Notes under the pieces: model-generated | The model's input: only the letters and a program-made list of their open reading frames with translations | The model's database searches: none | What the model was told of the DNA's origin: nothing | Assembly (NCBI GenBank): GCA_012517765.1 | Contig: JAAYUI010000016.1 | Coordinates: 62,001-126,000 of the forward strand | Direction: 5' to 3' | DNA length: 64,000 nucleotides | Source: Caldisericales bacterium | Lineage (GTDB): Bacteria > Caldisericota > Caldisericia > JAAYUI01 | Part shown: positions 56,302 to 64,000 of the stretch, one piece after another | Layout of the letters: each line of letters starts with the position of its first letter | Position numbering within the stretch: position 1 is the first letter of the stretch | Made by a program: the position numbers and the translations under genes

Positions 56302-57112
56302 TTCTGTGGCAAGTATATTTTTTATCAAGTTCCAAAGCCGCTCCCAAAAGGGCGGCTTTTTGTTTGAAAAGGGCAAAAACCGAACTGCCTGAACCACTCA
56401 TGCTGGCAATATCTGCACCATGATCCAGAAGTGCATTTATTGTCTCGCCAATTTTGGGGCAGACCAGATTGGCCGCCTCAAAAAGGTCATTTTGTGGTGA
56501 TTTCAACCGATCTGACATACTGCCCGGTCTTGTTGAAACAGGTTTCTGGTCCCAATTTGCATACACCTGTGGTGTGGGAACATGACAATCGGGACAAACA
56601 AGCAGTATCTCTTCTTCAAAACCTTTCATTGATTCAACAATTTCACCCCTGCCGGTCATCCTTCTCCATCCCTCAAACAGAAACGATGGCACATCGGAAC
56701 CAACCTTGGCGGCAATTTCAAGCAAAAGAGTGTCACTCAGGCCAATAAAAGAACCAAGACAGGAAATTACTGCAGCTGCGTCTGACGAGCCACCACCAAG
56801 CCCTGCACCATGGGGTATGTTCTTCTTTATTTTTATTTCAACGGAAAGGTTACCATTAAAGGACTCCAGCAAGAGGGATGCAGCTTTGTATGCCAGGTTG
56901 TCTTTTCCTGGTGACACTTCACAATCCACATTGATTCCTCTGCCAATACCTATTGAAATATCTATTTCATCATAAAGATCTACCCTGGCAACAAGGGAGT
57001 CGATTTCATGGTAGCCGTCAGGCCTTCTGGCCAGAACATGGAGGTCCCAGTTTATTTTTGCGTATGCCCTAGTGTGGAATGAAACCGGCAAGTCTCTTGA
57101 ATTGATCAACAT
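56288..57112 (-). CDS. ispE: 4-(cytidine 5'-diphospho)-2-C-methyl-D-erythritol kinase
   Basis: 274 aa from the ATG at 57112 (SD GGTGAG; a GTG lies 4 codons earlier). AYAKINWDL and the GHMP ATP loop IPHGAGLGGGSSDAAA, plus MSGSGSSVFAL near the end. Phosphorylates CDP-methylerythritol in the MEP isoprenoid pathway. Overlaps rsmA by 44 nt and the convergent DUF4388-like gene by 14 nt. Confidence 0.95.
   Translation of the reverse strand: MLINSRDLPVSFHTRAYAKINWDLHVLARRPDGYHEIDSLVARVDLYDEIDISIGIGRGINVDCEVSPGKDNLAYKAASLLLESFNGNLSVEIKIKKNIPHGAGLGGGSSDAAAVISCLGSFIGLSDTLLLEIAAKVGSDVPSFLFEGWRRMTGRGEIVESMKGFEEEILLVCPDCHVPTPQVYANWDQKPVSTRPGSMSDRLKSPQNDLFEAANLVCPKIGETINALLDHGADIASMSGSGSSVFALFKQKAALLGAALELDKKYTCHRIRIF
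56334..56362 (+). terminator. Terminator of the receiver-DUF4388 operon, inside ispE
   Basis: AAAGCCG..CCC AAAA GGGCGGCTTTTTG on the plus strand, with a bulge in the left arm. It lies wholly within the antisense 3' coding end of ispE (encoding KAALLGAAL). Confidence 0.78.
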
Positions 57113-57893
57113 TGAGCGTCTCACCTCTCACATTGGGTTCCAGCCCGATGAACGACATTGCGCTTTTCACGTCACCTGCGTCAAATCCCGCTTCAGAAAG
57201 TGAATTCACCATCATTTTTCTCCTAAGCATGAAAGCGCCTTCGACCACCCTTATAAAATGGTCTTCGGTTTGTTTTGGCAACCTTGGCGTTTTGGGCTGG
57301 CTGAATGAAACAAACGCAGAACCGACATTGGGCCTTGGAAAAAATGATGATGGGTGTACTTCAAAAAGTTTTTTGAACGAAAAGGCATACTGGGTGTACA
57401 CCGAGAAAGCCGTATACGAAGGATCTCCTGGCGATGCCAGCAGGTGCCTTACAACATCCTCCGGCAACATGAAGAAGGCCGGAACATCCGGTGTCTGGTT
57501 TGCCCATCTCCGGAGTATCGCTGAAGAGCAATAATAGGGAAGGTTCCCAACAACAATCGTGGGCTTGAATGATGACAAATCCATGTCCAGCACATCGCCA
57601 AAAACCAGTTTTATGTTTGAAGCAAGCCCCGTTGTTTTGAGAAGGAGCGGGCGAAGATCGGTGTCTATTTCAATTGCAGCCACCTGGTGGGCATTCATGG
57701 CCAAGACTGACGTAAGATAACCAGATCCTGCACCAATCTCCACCACCCAATCAGAGTGTTTTATGTTGCAGGCATCTATTATCCTGTCTATTGCAACTGG
57801 ATCATGGAGAAAATTCTGGCCAAAGCTTTTTTTAAGCCTTATCTCAAATCTTTGAAGGTCATCTTTGAGATCTTTTAGGCCATTCAAGGACAT
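57069..57893 (-). CDS. rsmA: 16S rRNA dimethyladenosine transferase
   Basis: 274 aa. KKSFGQNFLHD, SAM motif VEIGAGSGYLT and catalytic GNLPYYCSSAIL identify RsmA/KsgA, which dimethylates two adenosines in 16S helix 45. AAGGTG SD; overlaps the upstream YabE-like gene by 35 nt. Confidence 0.97.
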   Translation of the reverse strand: MSLNGLKDLKDDLQRFEIRLKKSFGQNFLHDPVAIDRIIDACNIKHSDWVVEIGAGSGYLTSVLAMNAHQVAAIEIDTDLRPLLLKTTGLASNIKLVFGDVLDMDLSSFKPTIVVGNLPYYCSSAILRRWANQTPDVPAFFMLPEDVVRHLLASPGDPSYTAFSVYTQYAFSFKKLFEVHPSSFFPRPNVGSAFVSFSQPKTPRLPKQTEDHFIRVVEGAFMLRRKMMVNSLSEAGFDAGDVKSAMSFIGLEPNVRGETLNVDQFKRLAGFIPH

Positions 57894-58863
57894 ACATGTT
57901 CACCTTTCTTCTGCCCCATCTCATAGCCTCTTCAGGCTTATAGAAGAAGACGTCAATTATATTGTTTTTTATTGCACCACCGCAATCGCCGGCAATGGCA
58001 TACCCATAACCTTCCACATACACCTTCGTATAATAGGGTATGACTGTTGGATCAACCGCAATAATTCCATAACCTGATCTCATTCCGGTTGCTGTTGTCC
58101 ATGGATCGGCATCGCATTCTGCCACAGTTGGAGAATAGGCAGTAGCTTCTACAAGAATCTTCTCTATTGCCCCACCAGGCATCTCGGCCTCTCCTATTGC
58201 CATTTCTTCATGGATTGGCCTGTGGGAGGTCCTTGTTGAAACAAAAGTCGAAGTAACCAGTTTCCCATCTTCGTAAATCTCCCTGTAAAGGTCCTCCCTC
58301 TCTCCGCCTGATCCAGGTTTCCACACCACAACCTTGCCCTGGTGGACCTGGTTGCTTGGAACATAATCAACCTCGTAAGGGATCCTTTCTTTCCTTCTTA
58401 CAAGCTTGTGTTCAACCCTTACAACCCTCGTAAGCATCGTGCCCGGCCTGTAAGGGTCTTCAGAAACCTGGACCCTGTCCAGCGGGCCAAGCTTTACGCC
58501 AATCTTTGAAACAGCATTCCGCAAGTTTTTGCGCGTGCAGAGTATCTGCTTGCGCATGCCATCAAACTGGATGATGACCGGGTTTGCTTTTTCAAACTCT
58601 ATTTTTTCGCCAGATCTGAATGTGGTATCCATGTTTGAAACAACAAACCCCGCTGGTTTTATTACGACCCTGTCCGAGGGGTCAATCTTAACCCCCATCT
58701 CTTGTAAGGCGCCACTTATAGTTTTTTGAAAAGTGACTCCCACATGGAGTTCTTGGCCGATATAAACCGCCACTGCTTTTGAGCTTGCAAATCCCAGAAT
58801 GACAAAAACAAAGCCCAGTACGGCAATAATCCAATAAGCTGTTTTGGTGTCTTCACAATTCAT
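57859..58863 (-). CDS. YabE-like cell-wall protein (DUF348, G5 and 3D domains)
   Basis: 334 aa from the ATG at 58863. Helix about 10-30, DUF348-type ubiquitin-like repeats (about 35-140), G5 domain (about 145-215) and a C-terminal 3D domain with ATAYSPTVAECD, GIIAVDPTVIPYYTKVYVEGYG and AGDCGGAI, the catalytic Asp of RpfB/MltA-like lytic transglycosylases. It cleaves or remodels peptidoglycan. Gene order with rsmA and ispE matches yabE-ksgA-ispE of Bacillus, minus rnmV. Confidence 0.9.
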   Translation of the reverse strand: MNCEDTKTAYWIIAVLGFVFVILGFASSKAVAVYIGQELHVGVTFQKTISGALQEMGVKIDPSDRVVIKPAGFVVSNMDTTFRSGEKIEFEKANPVIIQFDGMRKQILCTRKNLRNAVSKIGVKLGPLDRVQVSEDPYRPGTMLTRVVRVEHKLVRRKERIPYEVDYVPSNQVHQGKVVVWKPGSGGEREDLYREIYEDGKLVTSTFVSTRTSHRPIHEEMAIGEAEMPGGAIEKILVEATAYSPTVAECDADPWTTATGMRSGYGIIAVDPTVIPYYTKVYVEGYGYAIAGDCGGAIKNNIIDVFFYKPEEAMRWGRRKVNMYVLEWPKRSQR

Positions 58864-58874
58864 ACATTTTATGT

Positions 58875-58904
58875 AGTATATACTTGTGAACGTAATTCTG
58901 TCAA
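58875..58904 (-). promoter_or_regulatory. Promoter of the YabE-like operon; -10 is part of a palindrome facing cca
   Basis: Reverse strand TTGACA (58904-58899), 18 nt, TATACT (58880-58875). AGTATATACT (58875-58884) is a 10-bp palindrome, so TATACT also occurs on the plus strand (58879-58884), upstream of cca. The ATG of the YabE-like gene lies 11 nt away. Confidence 0.6.
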
Positions 58905-58912
58905 AGGAAACA

Positions 58913-60301
58913 ATGATAAGAAAGGCCAGGGAAACCCTGGCCAATCATTTTCGGGGCATAAAGCTCCACGATGATGCAATGATGGTTGGCGGAACCATCA
59001 GGGACATCCTCCTTGGAAGGACGCCAAAAGACATCGACATTGCAACCCCGAAAACTGCCGAACTTGTCCAGGGTTTTGTCGACAAGGGATTTACTCATGT
59101 CCTGCTGGATGAACAGCGCGACATCCACAGGATGGTTGGGAATGGCGTGCACATTGACATCACCCCACTTCACCATGACCATATCCATGACTTGATTGGG
59201 AGAGATTTCACCATCAACGCTATTGGGCTTGTGATAAGCACAGAGGAAGTCCTGGACCCGCAAGGTGGAATGAAAGACCTCTCCAAGGGTCTTGTAAGGG
59301 CGCTTTCGGAAGACAGGTTCCTTGAAGATCCACTCAGGCTCATAAGGGCATTCAGGATAGCCGCAGACCTCTCCTTCTCCATAGATCCTGTCACAAAACG
59401 CTTCATCACAAAACACGCCCACCTGATAAACAGGCCAAGCAAGGAAAGAATAAGGGACGAGGTTTGCTGGACAATCGAGGCCCCAAGGTCATACCCGGTC
59501 ATAGAAGAGCTTACAAGGACAGGCATCTTAGGAAGAATACTGCCAGAATTTGCTTCCGTGTCACAGGTGATAGCCCACAAACCACATGCGCTTGGCCTGA
59601 CCGAGCACCTTCTCTGGACATACAAGTACCTTGAAGATATCCTGGAAGATCTCGACTCAATGCTTGGCGATTATGCCGACAATGCAAAAGAATTGCTGTC
59701 AACAGTGATGGCCTCCGACAGAAAAATGTTCATTTGCACAAAATTGGCAGGGCTCCTTCATGACATAGGAAAACCACAAACAATAACCTACGAGGAAGAA
59801 GTACATTTCCTTGAACATGACAGGGTCGGTTCTGAAATGGTCTCGAAAAGGATGGAGGAATTAAAATTCTCGTCTGCAGAAACCAAAACAGTTTCCGGGA
59901 TTGTCCTGAACCATATGAGGCCACACAATCTCCAGAGGCTTGACAGTGTGAGCCCCAAGGCTGTTTTCAAATATTTCAGGGACCTCGAGCAGATAGCCAT
60001 ACCAACCCTTCTGGTTGCTGTTGCAGATGCCTATGCAACCCAGATGGTGCCATATGGGTCTCTGGAAGCATATCATGAGTTCGTCAAGTCAATGGTTGCC
60101 GAAAACCAACAAATGGGCAAACCAAAACCGCTCCTCACCGGAGATGAAATAATGAAGCTCCTTGGAATTGGTCCTGGGCCAGAAATCGGCCTTGCCGTTA
60201 GTTACCTTGTCGAGGCACAGGCACTCGGACAGATAACAACAAAAACACAGGCCAAGGAGCTAATAAAATCGAAAGGCTACCTAAATGAAGGAAACGCTTG
60301 A
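58913..60301 (+). CDS. cca: tRNA nucleotidyltransferase/poly(A) polymerase family with HD domain (CCA-adding type)
   Basis: 462 aa from the ATG at 58913 (AAAGGA SD; the track GTG at 58886 lies before the probable transcription start). GGTIRDILLGRTPKDIDI holds the DxD metal site; RLIRAFRIAADLSF and PSKERIRDE are RNA-binding family motifs; LLHDIGKP is the HD phosphohydrolase site. Repairs or adds CCA ends; needed here because tRNA-Arg lacks an encoded CCA. PAP activity cannot be excluded. Confidence 0.88.
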   Translation: MIRKARETLANHFRGIKLHDDAMMVGGTIRDILLGRTPKDIDIATPKTAELVQGFVDKGFTHVLLDEQRDIHRMVGNGVHIDITPLHHDHIHDLIGRDFTINAIGLVISTEEVLDPQGGMKDLSKGLVRALSEDRFLEDPLRLIRAFRIAADLSFSIDPVTKRFITKHAHLINRPSKERIRDEVCWTIEAPRSYPVIEELTRTGILGRILPEFASVSQVIAHKPHALGLTEHLLWTYKYLEDILEDLDSMLGDYADNAKELLSTVMASDRKMFICTKLAGLLHDIGKPQTITYEEEVHFLEHDRVGSEMVSKRMEELKFSSAETKTVSGIVLNHMRPHNLQRLDSVSPKAVFKYFRDLEQIAIPTLLVAVADAYATQMVPYGSLEAYHEFVKSMVAENQQMGKPKPLLTGDEIMKLLGIGPGPEIGLAVSYLVEAQALGQITTKTQAKELIKSKGYLNEGNA

Positions 60302-61316
60302 AAAATTCGTCCGGATAAGCTCTTCATCATGCCACGAGGAGAAAGTGGCAGAGCTTTTCCGGCAGGTGATATCTGAAACAGGCTATGAGACCAGAACTGA
60401 CAGGATAGGAAATGTTTATGCAGAAATCTCCTGCGGTGTTGATGGGGCAAAAAAAATCATGATCACCGCCCACAGCGACGAGCCTGCGCTGGCAGTCCAG
60501 GGATTTACAGAAGATGGCTTTGTAAGAATATGGGACTGGTCGGGGGTTGACCACAAGGTATTGCCAGGACAGGAAGTTGTAATACACGGCACTTGCGAAA
60601 TTCCAGCCATAATAGGAATCCTGCCTCCGCACCTGACAAAACCTGGTGACAAAAAAGCTGTTCCAATAACAAAACTCTACGCCGACACCGGCATGCCGGC
60701 AGACTGGGTGGCCGGCAAGGTAAAAATCGGCGACCAGGTGACATTCAAAAAACGCTTTTCCGAGCTAAAGAATGGCCGCGTTGCAGGTTGTGCACTGGAT
60801 AACAGGCTAAGCGTAACAATGCTGCTTGAGCTGGCAAAAAAATTGAAAAGGGTAAAACTTAACATTGATGTTGTCCTGGTGTGCACCACACAGGAAGAAA
60901 TCGGTGGATACGGAGGATTTTCCGCTGCAATGGATGTAAAACCCGATCTTGCAATAGCTGTTGACACCACAACCGCAGAACAGCATGGGGAATCCGGCAA
61001 ATCATACCTGCCATTTGACAAGGTTTGTCTTGATAACGGACCGATAATCAACCCAAAAATCAGGTCAGCATTTATGAGTGCTGCCGAGAAGTTGAACATA
61101 AAAACGTCAGAATACATCTTTTCATCAACCAGCATGACAGAGGCCGATTCGGCATGGGAAGCAGAATTAGGAAGGCCAATATCTGTTGTCTCGATACCGG
61201 TCAGATACCTTCACCAGCCAGTGGAGACTGTTGACCTTTCGGTGGCAGAAAGCGGCGTCGACTTGATATGCGAATTCCTGATGGAACTGCCAGCAAGCCT
61301 GGAAGGGGTGATCTAA
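60285..61316 (+). CDS. M42 family aminopeptidase (copy 1)
   Basis: 343 aa. All M42 zinc or cobalt ligands are present: His in TAHSDE, Asp in CALDNR, the Glu pair in TTQEEIGG, Asp in AVDTTT and His in YLHQP. These dodecameric tetrahedral enzymes remove N-terminal residues from peptides in the cytosol. Overlaps the cca end by 17 nt and copy 2 by one base. Confidence 0.9.
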   Translation: MKETLEKFVRISSSSCHEEKVAELFRQVISETGYETRTDRIGNVYAEISCGVDGAKKIMITAHSDEPALAVQGFTEDGFVRIWDWSGVDHKVLPGQEVVIHGTCEIPAIIGILPPHLTKPGDKKAVPITKLYADTGMPADWVAGKVKIGDQVTFKKRFSELKNGRVAGCALDNRLSVTMLLELAKKLKRVKLNIDVVLVCTTQEEIGGYGGFSAAMDVKPDLAIAVDTTTAEQHGESGKSYLPFDKVCLDNGPIINPKIRSAFMSAAEKLNIKTSEYIFSSTSMTEADSAWEAELGRPISVVSIPVRYLHQPVETVDLSVAESGVDLICEFLMELPASLEGVI

Positions 61317-62341
61317 TGGAACTCCTGAAAAAACTTTGCAATGCTTCCGGTGCACCTGGCGACGAGAGCGAGATAAGGCAGATATTGACTGACTTCTATT
61401 CACAGATGGGCATCACGCCAACAACGGACCACGTTGGCAACATTTTCTTCGTTAAAGAAGGGAAACCAGGCAAACCGATAATCATGCTTGATGCACACAT
61501 GGATGAGGTAGCCCTTCAAGTCACAGGCCACACTTCTGAAGGTGAGCTGAAAGTTGCACAGCTCGGTGGGATTGATGACAGGGTGCTGGCATCCAAGCAT
61601 GTTCTTGTTGGAAAAGAAAAAATAAGAGGCGTTATAGGGTTAAAACCAATTCACAACCAGAAACATGAAGAATGGGACGTTGTAACACCAACAAACGCTC
61701 TCGTTGTTGATATGGGTTGCAAGGACAAGGCAGGGGCTGAGAAAACAGCTCCACTTGGAACCACAATAGTTTTTGACACTGAATTTGAAGACTGGGGCGA
61801 GGTCGTAAAAGCAAAATCTTTTGATGACAGGGCCGGGTGCTGGGCCGTATGCAAGACAATGGAAATGGAAACAGAATGCACGCTTGTCGGATCATTCACT
61901 TTTGGTGAGGAGATAGGCATGAAAGGCGCTGTCTTTGCAGTCAGAAGGTTCATGCCCGATCTGGTTGTTTCCCTCGAGGGGACATCAGCAGGTGACATGC
62001 CAGAGGTTCCAGAACACCAGAATTGCGCAAGGTTCAGATATGGCCCGGTAATAACATTTGAAGATCGCAGTGTGATAATCCCAAGGAATTATCGCCTCCT
62101 GCTGGAAGACGCTGCCCAGAAAAACGACATCCAGTACCAATACAAGGGGACAGTTACTGGCGGAACAAACGCAGGAAGGATGCAGTTTGAAAACGGCGGC
62201 ACCCCATGCGTGGTCATCGCTGCACCCTGCAGGTACATCCATTCGCCAGTTTCGCTGGCCGCAAAATCAGACCTTGAGGCAATGGCCAAACTTTCAAAGG
62301 CGTTCATACAAAGAGTTGACAAGGAAGGACTTCCGCAATGA
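61316..62341 (+). CDS. M42 family aminopeptidase (copy 2)
   Basis: 341 aa from the ATG at 61316 (TAATG coupling; track start too early). Ligands intact: LDAHMDEVA, FDDRAG, FGEEIGMKG, SLEGTSAGDMPE, YIHSPV. Closest to the FrvX/YpdE subgroup by the SLEG motif. Likely a cytosolic aminopeptidase with different residue preference from copy 1. Confidence 0.9.
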   Translation: MELLKKLCNASGAPGDESEIRQILTDFYSQMGITPTTDHVGNIFFVKEGKPGKPIIMLDAHMDEVALQVTGHTSEGELKVAQLGGIDDRVLASKHVLVGKEKIRGVIGLKPIHNQKHEEWDVVTPTNALVVDMGCKDKAGAEKTAPLGTTIVFDTEFEDWGEVVKAKSFDDRAGCWAVCKTMEMETECTLVGSFTFGEEIGMKGAVFAVRRFMPDLVVSLEGTSAGDMPEVPEHQNCARFRYGPVITFEDRSVIIPRNYRLLLEDAAQKNDIQYQYKGTVTGGTNAGRMQFENGGTPCVVIAAPCRYIHSPVSLAAKSDLEAMAKLSKAFIQRVDKEGLPQ

Positions 62342-63318
62342 AAGATATAATCCAGAAGCTTGTTTCAATCCCATCTCCATCAGGTTTTGAGGAAAAACTC
62401 AGGGAGCAGGTCACAAAACTCCTTGAGGGTAAAATAGGGGAAGTTGATTTCATGGGCAACCTCGTGGTCAAGCACCCCGGGAAGGGCCCAAAAATTCTCG
62501 TTGAAGCCCAGATGGACGAAGACTCCATAATTGCAAACCACATTGATAAAAATGGTTTTATCAGATTCTATCCATCAACTGCAATGAAGGAAGCAGACAT
62601 CCTGAACCGCCAGGTCATTTTTCCAAGCGGGGGCTGTGGCTACATCGGAGCTGAGGAAGTAGCAGAAGGCACCGTGCTTGGTTTTGACAAAATGTTCGTA
62701 GATGTTGGAGCACACGATAAAAAAACTGCAATGAAAATGGTCCAGATTGGAGACCATGCATCCTTCCACACGGAATCCAGACTTGAAGGTGGAAGAGTCA
62801 TTGGAGCTTCAAACTGCAAGGTTCCAGTTGCAGTATTGACATGGCTTGCAAACGAATATGATGGCGATGCCAATCTTGTATATGCCTTCACTGCACAGGG
62901 GAGACTCGGCGGAAGGGGCGCTGCAGCCATCATAACAAGAGAAAACCCAGACATCATTGTCACAATAGATTCAACACCAGCTACAGACACACCAAACTGC
63001 CCTGACAAGACAAGAATTGATCTGGATGCCGGTCCTGTCCTTGTTGTAAAAGGCAACATTGTTCCAAGAGATATGAACGCCGTCTCTATTTTCGAGGAAG
63101 TGGCAGAAGCTTCCGGAATCCAGACCCAAAGGACCGTGAAAGATGCCTATGACATGCATGACATGCGCATCGCACGACTTGTTGCTTCGGTACCGATCAT
63201 CACAGTCGGCATACCAACCAGAAAGTTTGGGATGTTTGGTTCAGTTTCTTCAGTTCCTGATGCACAGGCCGCAGGAAAACTGCTCTCCAAAGCTTTGCGC
63301 AAAAAACTCGTCAAGTAG
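62338..63318 (+). CDS. Degenerate M42 paralogue lacking the metal site (copy 3)
   Basis: 326 aa, intact frame, overlaps copy 2 by 4 nt. The fold is clear (IPSPSGFEEKLREQ, EAQMDED, TIDSTPATDTPN), but His is Gln58, the DDR site is Ser158-Asn159-Cys160, the catalytic Glu pair is Gly188-Arg189 and the last His is Gly in KFGMFG. Only one Asp ligand is kept. It is probably a non-enzymatic subunit that assembles with copies 1 or 2. It retains the insert domain used for dimerisation. Confidence 0.88.
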   Translation: MKDIIQKLVSIPSPSGFEEKLREQVTKLLEGKIGEVDFMGNLVVKHPGKGPKILVEAQMDEDSIIANHIDKNGFIRFYPSTAMKEADILNRQVIFPSGGCGYIGAEEVAEGTVLGFDKMFVDVGAHDKKTAMKMVQIGDHASFHTESRLEGGRVIGASNCKVPVAVLTWLANEYDGDANLVYAFTAQGRLGGRGAAAIITRENPDIIVTIDSTPATDTPNCPDKTRIDLDAGPVLVVKGNIVPRDMNAVSIFEEVAEASGIQTQRTVKDAYDMHDMRIARLVASVPIITVGIPTRKFGMFGSVSSVPDAQAAGKLLSKALRKKLVK

Positions 63319-63362
63319 GTTGAAATTTTCCAGCCCACAACTAGACTCGCTTCGGAGGAAAA

Positions 63363-64000
63363 ATGAAAAGAACACCGCTTTATGAAAAACATGTAGCACT
63401 AGGGGCACAGATTGTCCCGTTCGCAGGTTATGAGATGCCAATCCAGTACACGTCAATTCTTGACGAACACAAAACTGTAAGGGAAAATGCGGGCCTGTTT
63501 GATGTATCGCACATGGGCGAGATTGAGATCAAGGGACCCGAAGCTGTTGCACTGACTGACCAGATCATGTCAAACAACGTCGCCGACATGAAACCTGGCA
63601 CGGCAGAGTACACTGTAATGTGCAAGGAAGATGGCGGAATAATTGATGATCTGTTTATTCACTATGTCAGCAAAGACCACATCTTCCTGGTGGTCAACGC
63701 ATCCAACGCCGACAAGGATTTTGCCTGGATAAAGTCCCACGAACGCCCGGGAGCACAGGTGACAAACCTTTCCGACCAGTATGCCGAAATCGCCCTCCAG
63801 GGCCCAAAGGCAGAAGACATCATCAGAAAAGTTGCTGAATTCCCGGTATGGGACCTCCCGTACTTCCACTTTGGATATGGAAAAGTGGCAGGCAGGGAAG
63901 TCATGGTGGCAAGAACTGGCTATACTGGCGAAGATGGATTTGAGATCTATACAAGCAACCAGGACGCTCCATATATCTGGGACGAACTCCTGAGGGTTGG
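63363..64000 (+). CDS. gcvT: Glycine cleavage system T protein (aminomethyltransferase), 3' end missing
   Basis: At least 212 aa to the right edge. YEMPIQYTSILDEH, GLFDVSHMGEI and ARTGYTGEDGFEIY are GcvT signatures. It transfers the aminomethyl group of glycine to tetrahydrofolate and releases ammonia. CGGAGG SD. No glycine riboswitch fits in the 44-nt gap before it, so it may be read through from the M42 operon. Absent from the ORF track because it has no stop in the window. Confidence 0.95.
   Translation, partial: MKRTPLYEKHVALGAQIVPFAGYEMPIQYTSILDEHKTVRENAGLFDVSHMGEIEIKGPEAVALTDQIMSNNVADMKPGTAEYTVMCKEDGGIIDDLFIHYVSKDHIFLVVNASNADKDFAWIKSHERPGAQVTNLSDQYAEIALQGPKAEDIIRKVAEFPVWDLPYFHFGYGKVAGREVMVARTGYTGEDGFEIYTSNQDAPYIWDELLRV

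Noticed and set aside
63319-63362. Glycine riboswitch before gcvT
   Set aside because: Only 44 nt separate gcvT from the M42 gene, too short for a glycine aptamer.
1-64000. CRISPR arrays, insertion sequences, prophage or integrase genes
   Set aside because: No spaced direct repeats, transposase or recombinase motifs were found; the tRNA genes show no adjacent integrase.

Overview
The window is about 64 kb of compact bacterial chromosome. Genes overlap by 1-50 nt in many places and no gap exceeds 300 nt. Base composition is moderate. Strong Shine-Dalgarno (SD) sites precede internal operon genes, while many first genes start with almost no leader. The species cannot be named from sequence alone. 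The mix points to a deep-branching, probably anaerobic peptide and amino-acid fermenter with an export-rich envelope. It includes histidine, proline/glutamate, ornithine and glycine catabolism, three M42 aminopeptidase-like genes, HypA/HypB, Tat and SecDF. It also has many secreted beta-propeller proteins ending in copper-amine-oxidase-N 'stalk' repeats. A Caldisericota-like or Firmicutes-adjacent lineage is a guess only.

Layout: 0-1.8 kb (-) is rplU, a cyclic-2,3-diphosphoglycerate-synthetase-like GTPase and the start of a carbamoyltransferase. 1.9-5.9 kb (-) is a propeller protein and a frameshifted MATE pump. 6.0-7.0 kb (+) is hypA-hypB. 7.1-12.8 kb (-) is one tightly coupled operon: DUF4388 protein, membrane protein, tyrS, VWA-FHA protein, hutU. 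12.9-17.8 kb (+) is an MFS transporter coupled to a 1254-aa FG-GAP/transglutaminase exported protein, followed by tRNA-Arg(CCG). 17.9-19.4 kb holds a methyltransferase, an McsA-like zinc protein and acpS. 19.4-34.8 kb mixes large exported stalk-domain proteins with a second MFS protein, a histidine phosphatase, an unrecognised cytosolic protein, a repeat lipoprotein, rocA and tatA-tatC.

34.9-36.9 kb has two coupled membrane proteins, a class II aldolase and tRNA-Leu(CAG). 37.1-46.1 kb has eno coupled to a PQQ/Ig/stalk protein, a lipoprotein, and a second large stalk protein that is a full-length paralogue of the one at 19.4-22.5 kb. 46.4-52.0 kb (-) is an ornithine-racemase-like gene, rpmA, obg, nadD, rsfS, two small lipoproteins and two small membrane-associated proteins. 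52.2-56.3 kb (+) is secD, secF, a degenerate response regulator and a DUF4388-like protein. 56.3-58.9 kb (-) is a YabE-like 3D/G5 protein, rsmA and ispE, the order seen in Firmicutes. 58.9-63.3 kb (+) is a CCA-adding-type enzyme and three M42 paralogues, the third lacking nearly all metal ligands. gcvT begins at 63.4 kb and runs off the window.

How it works together: M42 peptidases and amino-acid enzymes (HutU, RocA, GcvT, racemase, carbamoyltransferase) fit growth on peptides. SecDF, TatAC and lipoprotein signals supply the envelope, where the stalk-domain proteins probably sit. No CRISPR array, insertion sequence, integrase, rRNA or replication origin was seen.
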